Source: Bacillota bacterium (GTDB taxonomy: Bacteria > Bacillota > Bacilli > Alicyclobacillales > SLC66). From it: 64,000 nt of DNA. The stretch is from positions 90,798 to 154,797 of the forward strand of contig JAJZCW010000003.1 in NCBI GenBank assembly GCA_021828865.1. The letters are read 5' to 3'. Position 1 is the first letter of the stretch, and each line of letters opens with the position of its first letter. This document shows, one piece after another, positions 62,649-64,000 of this stretch. The translations under genes were made by a program, and so were the position numbers. Under the pieces are notes generated by a model. That model saw only the letters and a program-made list of their open reading frames with translations. It was not told the origin of the DNA and did not search any database.

Positions 62649-63551
62649 CTATAAACCGCTGTCCAACATATACCTTGCCATTTGATTCGTAGTAACATCC
62701 AGCTTCATTAAAATGGCAAACATCGTGTTCCGCCATGTATTGCGTTGATCCTTCATAAACTGCACTTCTTCGTCAGTCAAATACCCGCGAAGTTCACTTA
62801 GGATAATCTCAAACACTTTTACAATGTCGACCACGTTGGCCAGCGGATTCTTCTGCGAGTTACCATCAGGATGAAAGCGATAGTAACCAAGCACTTCATC
62901 AAGATACACCGGCTTTGCACCGTTAATCAGAAACTTGAAGTTCCGCATCCAATCATTCGAAATCTTGAGGCGGTGGTCATCCAGTCCGTAATCAAAAAAA
63001 AGTGATCGCTTATAGATGGATCGTGGGCTGATGTTAATGCCATCAATATTAAGAACCAGTTTGCGAATCGCTTGCGAATCGCCATTAGGAAATGTATGCC
63101 CGACTCCGCCGAACGAATAAATGTACTTTGGATGACGATTCTCTCCATACAAGGTCATGTTGGTCATCTGCGTGCCTTCGATGGCCTGGTAATTGCTAAA
63201 TCCGATATCGGCCTGATTCGCCTCCATGATCGAAAGCAATCGTTCTGCATAAGTCGGCATATAAAGATCGTCCGAATCTAGCAGCGTCACATACTCACCA
63301 GAGCAGTGAAGTATGCCGAAATTATACGCATTGGCCGCGCCGCGATTGTATCCAAGGTCGTACACCTGAACGCCGGGAATTCCAATATACTTTTTGGCGA
63401 CCAAGAGCGTATTGTCAGACGACCCGTCGTTAACGATAATGATCTCTTTGTCAGAAACTGTCTGACTAATTGCGGAACGAATTGTATCTTCTATAAACTT
63501 CTCTGCATTATAGGCGGCGATAATAATTGAAAGTTTCAAAACAATAACCAT
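62649..63551 (-). CDS. family 2 glycosyltransferase, first of three tandem paralogues
   Basis: Up to 300 residues. SIIIAAYNAEKFIEDTIRSA, IIIVNDGSSDNTLLVAKKYI, TLLDSDDLYMPTYAERLLSI (DxD as DSDD, near residue 83), SFGGVGHTFPNGDSQAIRKL and SPRSIYKRSLFFDYGLDDHR. The start is either ATG 63551, where AAGGA abuts it, or TTG 63539, where the same site is 12 bases upstream. It is the first gene of the island downstream of the rRNA operon and follows a good sigma-A-like promoter. Confidence 0.83.
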   Translation of the reverse strand: MVIVLKLSIIIAAYNAEKFIEDTIRSAISQTVSDKEIIIVNDGSSDNTLLVAKKYIGIPGVQVYDLGYNRGAANAYNFGILHCSGEYVTLLDSDDLYMPTYAERLLSIMEANQADIGFSNYQAIEGTQMTNMTLYGENRHPKYIYSFGGVGHTFPNGDSQAIRKLVLNIDGINISPRSIYKRSLFFDYGLDDHRLKISNDWMRNFKFLINGAKPVYLDEVLGYYRFHPDGNSQKNPLANVVDIVKVFEIILSELRGYLTDEEVQFMKDQRNTWRNTMFAILMKLDVTTNQMARYMLDSGL

Positions 63552-63610
63552 TCCTTATAATTATGTGATGAATCTATAGTAACAAAAATGATGGATGAGT
63601 GAAACATAAT

Positions 63611-63640
63611 CTTATACGTAATAGATATTCTTGATATCAA
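63611..63640 (-). promoter_or_regulatory. candidate sigma-A promoter of the glycan cluster
   Basis: TTGATA (63640-63635) and TATAAG (63616-63611), each five of six to consensus, with an 18-base spacer. It lies between the 5S terminator and the first glycosyltransferase gene, about 60 bases before its start. Confidence 0.6.
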
Positions 63641-63666
63641 ATATAGCCTTTATATGCCAATTTGAG

Positions 63667-63717
63667 CAAACAAAAAAGGTGGTAAAGGCATGCAACCTTT
63701 ACCACCTTTTTTGTTTG
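63667..63717 (-). terminator. terminator of the rRNA operon
   Basis: A perfect 22-base inverted repeat, 63667-63688 with 63696-63717, has a seven-base loop. Its arms are A-rich and T-rich at the outside, so T runs follow on either strand. It begins at the 3' end of 5S rRNA and should stop rRNA transcription before the glycan cluster; it could also work for plus-strand transcripts. Confidence 0.92.
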
Positions 63718-63834
63718 CCTGGCAGCGTCCTAGCCTCCCAGGACCCTGCGGTCCCAGTACTCTCGGCGCTGGAGGGCTTAACCGTCGTGTTCGGGATGGG
63801 TACGGGTGTGTCCCCTCCGCCATGGCCACCAGAC
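63717..63834 (-). rRNA. rrf: 5S ribosomal RNA
   Basis: The minus strand reads GTCTGGTGGCCATGGCGGAG at the 5' end, ACACCCGTACCCATCCCGAA and CACGACGGTTAAGCCCTCCA in the loop B/C region and ends GGACGCTGCCAGGC. Ends pair (CTGG...CCAG) as in Firmicute 5S rRNA. Length about 118 bases. Confidence 0.96.
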
Positions 63835-63880
63835 TATTCCTTTTCCAACCTCTTACGCAACACGGAGTAACACCTTCGTA

Positions 63881-64000
63881 GGATAAGCCCTCGACCGATT
63901 CGTATCCGTCCGCTCCACACATCACTGTGCTTCCACGCCGGACCGATTGACCTTGTGTTCTTCAAGGGGTCTTACCTCTTGCGAGCGGGACATGTCATCT
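63881..64000 (-). rRNA. rrl: 23S ribosomal RNA, 3' end (partial)
   Basis: The minus strand contains AGGTAAGACCCCTTGAAGA, GGTGGAAGCAC-like helix sequence (GCGTGGAAGCACAGTGATGT) and ends near AATCGGTCGAGGGCTTATCC, the conserved 3' end of 23S rRNA. The rest lies beyond the right edge. A 46-base spacer separates it from 5S, and no tRNA gene is in the spacer. Confidence 0.93.

Noticed and set aside
62614..62736. Upstream extension of the second tandem GT2 gene
   Set aside because: It would overlap the previous gene by 88 bases and has no GT-like sequence; the TTG at 62613 fits the family start.
63631..63925. Open frames on both strands over the 5S rRNA and its terminator
   Set aside because: The DNA is 5S rRNA, hairpin and 23S spacer; the translations are chance products.
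1..64000. CRISPR arrays and tRNA genes
   Set aside because: No regularly spaced direct repeats of 25-40 bases and no cloverleaf-like sequences were noticed, including the 23S-5S spacer.

Overview
The window is chromosomal DNA of a low-to-mid GC Gram-positive bacterium of the class Bacilli. The gene order from tuf to ctsR (tuf, fusA, rpsG, rpsL, L7Ae-like, rpoC, rpoB, rsmC-like, rplL, rplJ, rplA, rplK, nusG, secE, rpmG, sigH, rlmB, mrnC, cysS, cysE, gltX, ispF, ispD, yacL, pssA, disA, radA, clpC, mcsB, mcsA, ctsR) is the Bacillus subtilis order read on the minus strand, apart from a few changes: a pssA gene lies between yacL and disA, and no rae1/yacP gene lies between rlmB and sigH. Protein divergence, frequent GTG/TTG starts and base composition would fit Alicyclobacillaceae, but that family is only a guess.

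Layout. 1-31873: housekeeping block, almost all on the minus strand, with recognisable control elements: an L10 leader with attenuator before rplJ-rplL, a cysteine T-box before cysE-cysS, a CtsR operator and sigma-A promoter before ctsR-mcsA-mcsB-clpC, and several intrinsic terminators. 32113-34685: a small accessory stretch with a PIN toxin gene flanked by two AbrB-type antitoxin genes, a HAD phosphatase and a TetR regulator. From about 34.7 kb the DNA becomes clearly AT-rich and the content changes to surface-glycan genes.

34.7-63.6 kb is a glycan biosynthesis island. Two plus-strand genes (methyltransferase, glycosyltransferase) converge on the main minus-strand cluster. A complete 2096-bp IS1634-like element (36291-38386, 15-bp inverted repeats, TTTTAA target duplication) sits between them. 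The AT-rich half of the cluster (38399-51607) encodes two activated-sugar pathways in near-overlapping operon order: ADP-L-glycero-beta-D-manno-heptose (gmhA, gmhB, hldD, and hldE split into kinase and adenylyltransferase genes) and CDP-tyvelose (rfbF, rfbG, rfbH, a paratose synthase, tyvE). A GT9 heptosyltransferase-like protein, an FkbM methyltransferase and a large RfbV-like glycosyltransferase lie between the two sets. The less AT-rich half (51653-63551) carries UDP-galactopyranose mutase, a HAD-like protein, a three-domain GT2 enzyme, a further GT2, three tandem paralogous GT2 genes, and a decayed patch: a frameshifted GT, a glf remnant, an istB fragment and a group II intron-like fragment.

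The island ends at an rRNA operon (5S and the 3' end of 23S, minus strand). A perfect 22-bp hairpin terminator separates the two. Together the island probably builds a cell-surface (S-layer or secondary wall) glycan containing heptose, galactofuranose and a 3,6-dideoxyhexose, sugars best known from Gram-negative lipopolysaccharide. The most unusual point is the combination of complete ADP-heptose and almost complete CDP-tyvelose pathways in a Gram-positive. The E3 reductase needed by RfbH is not in the window.
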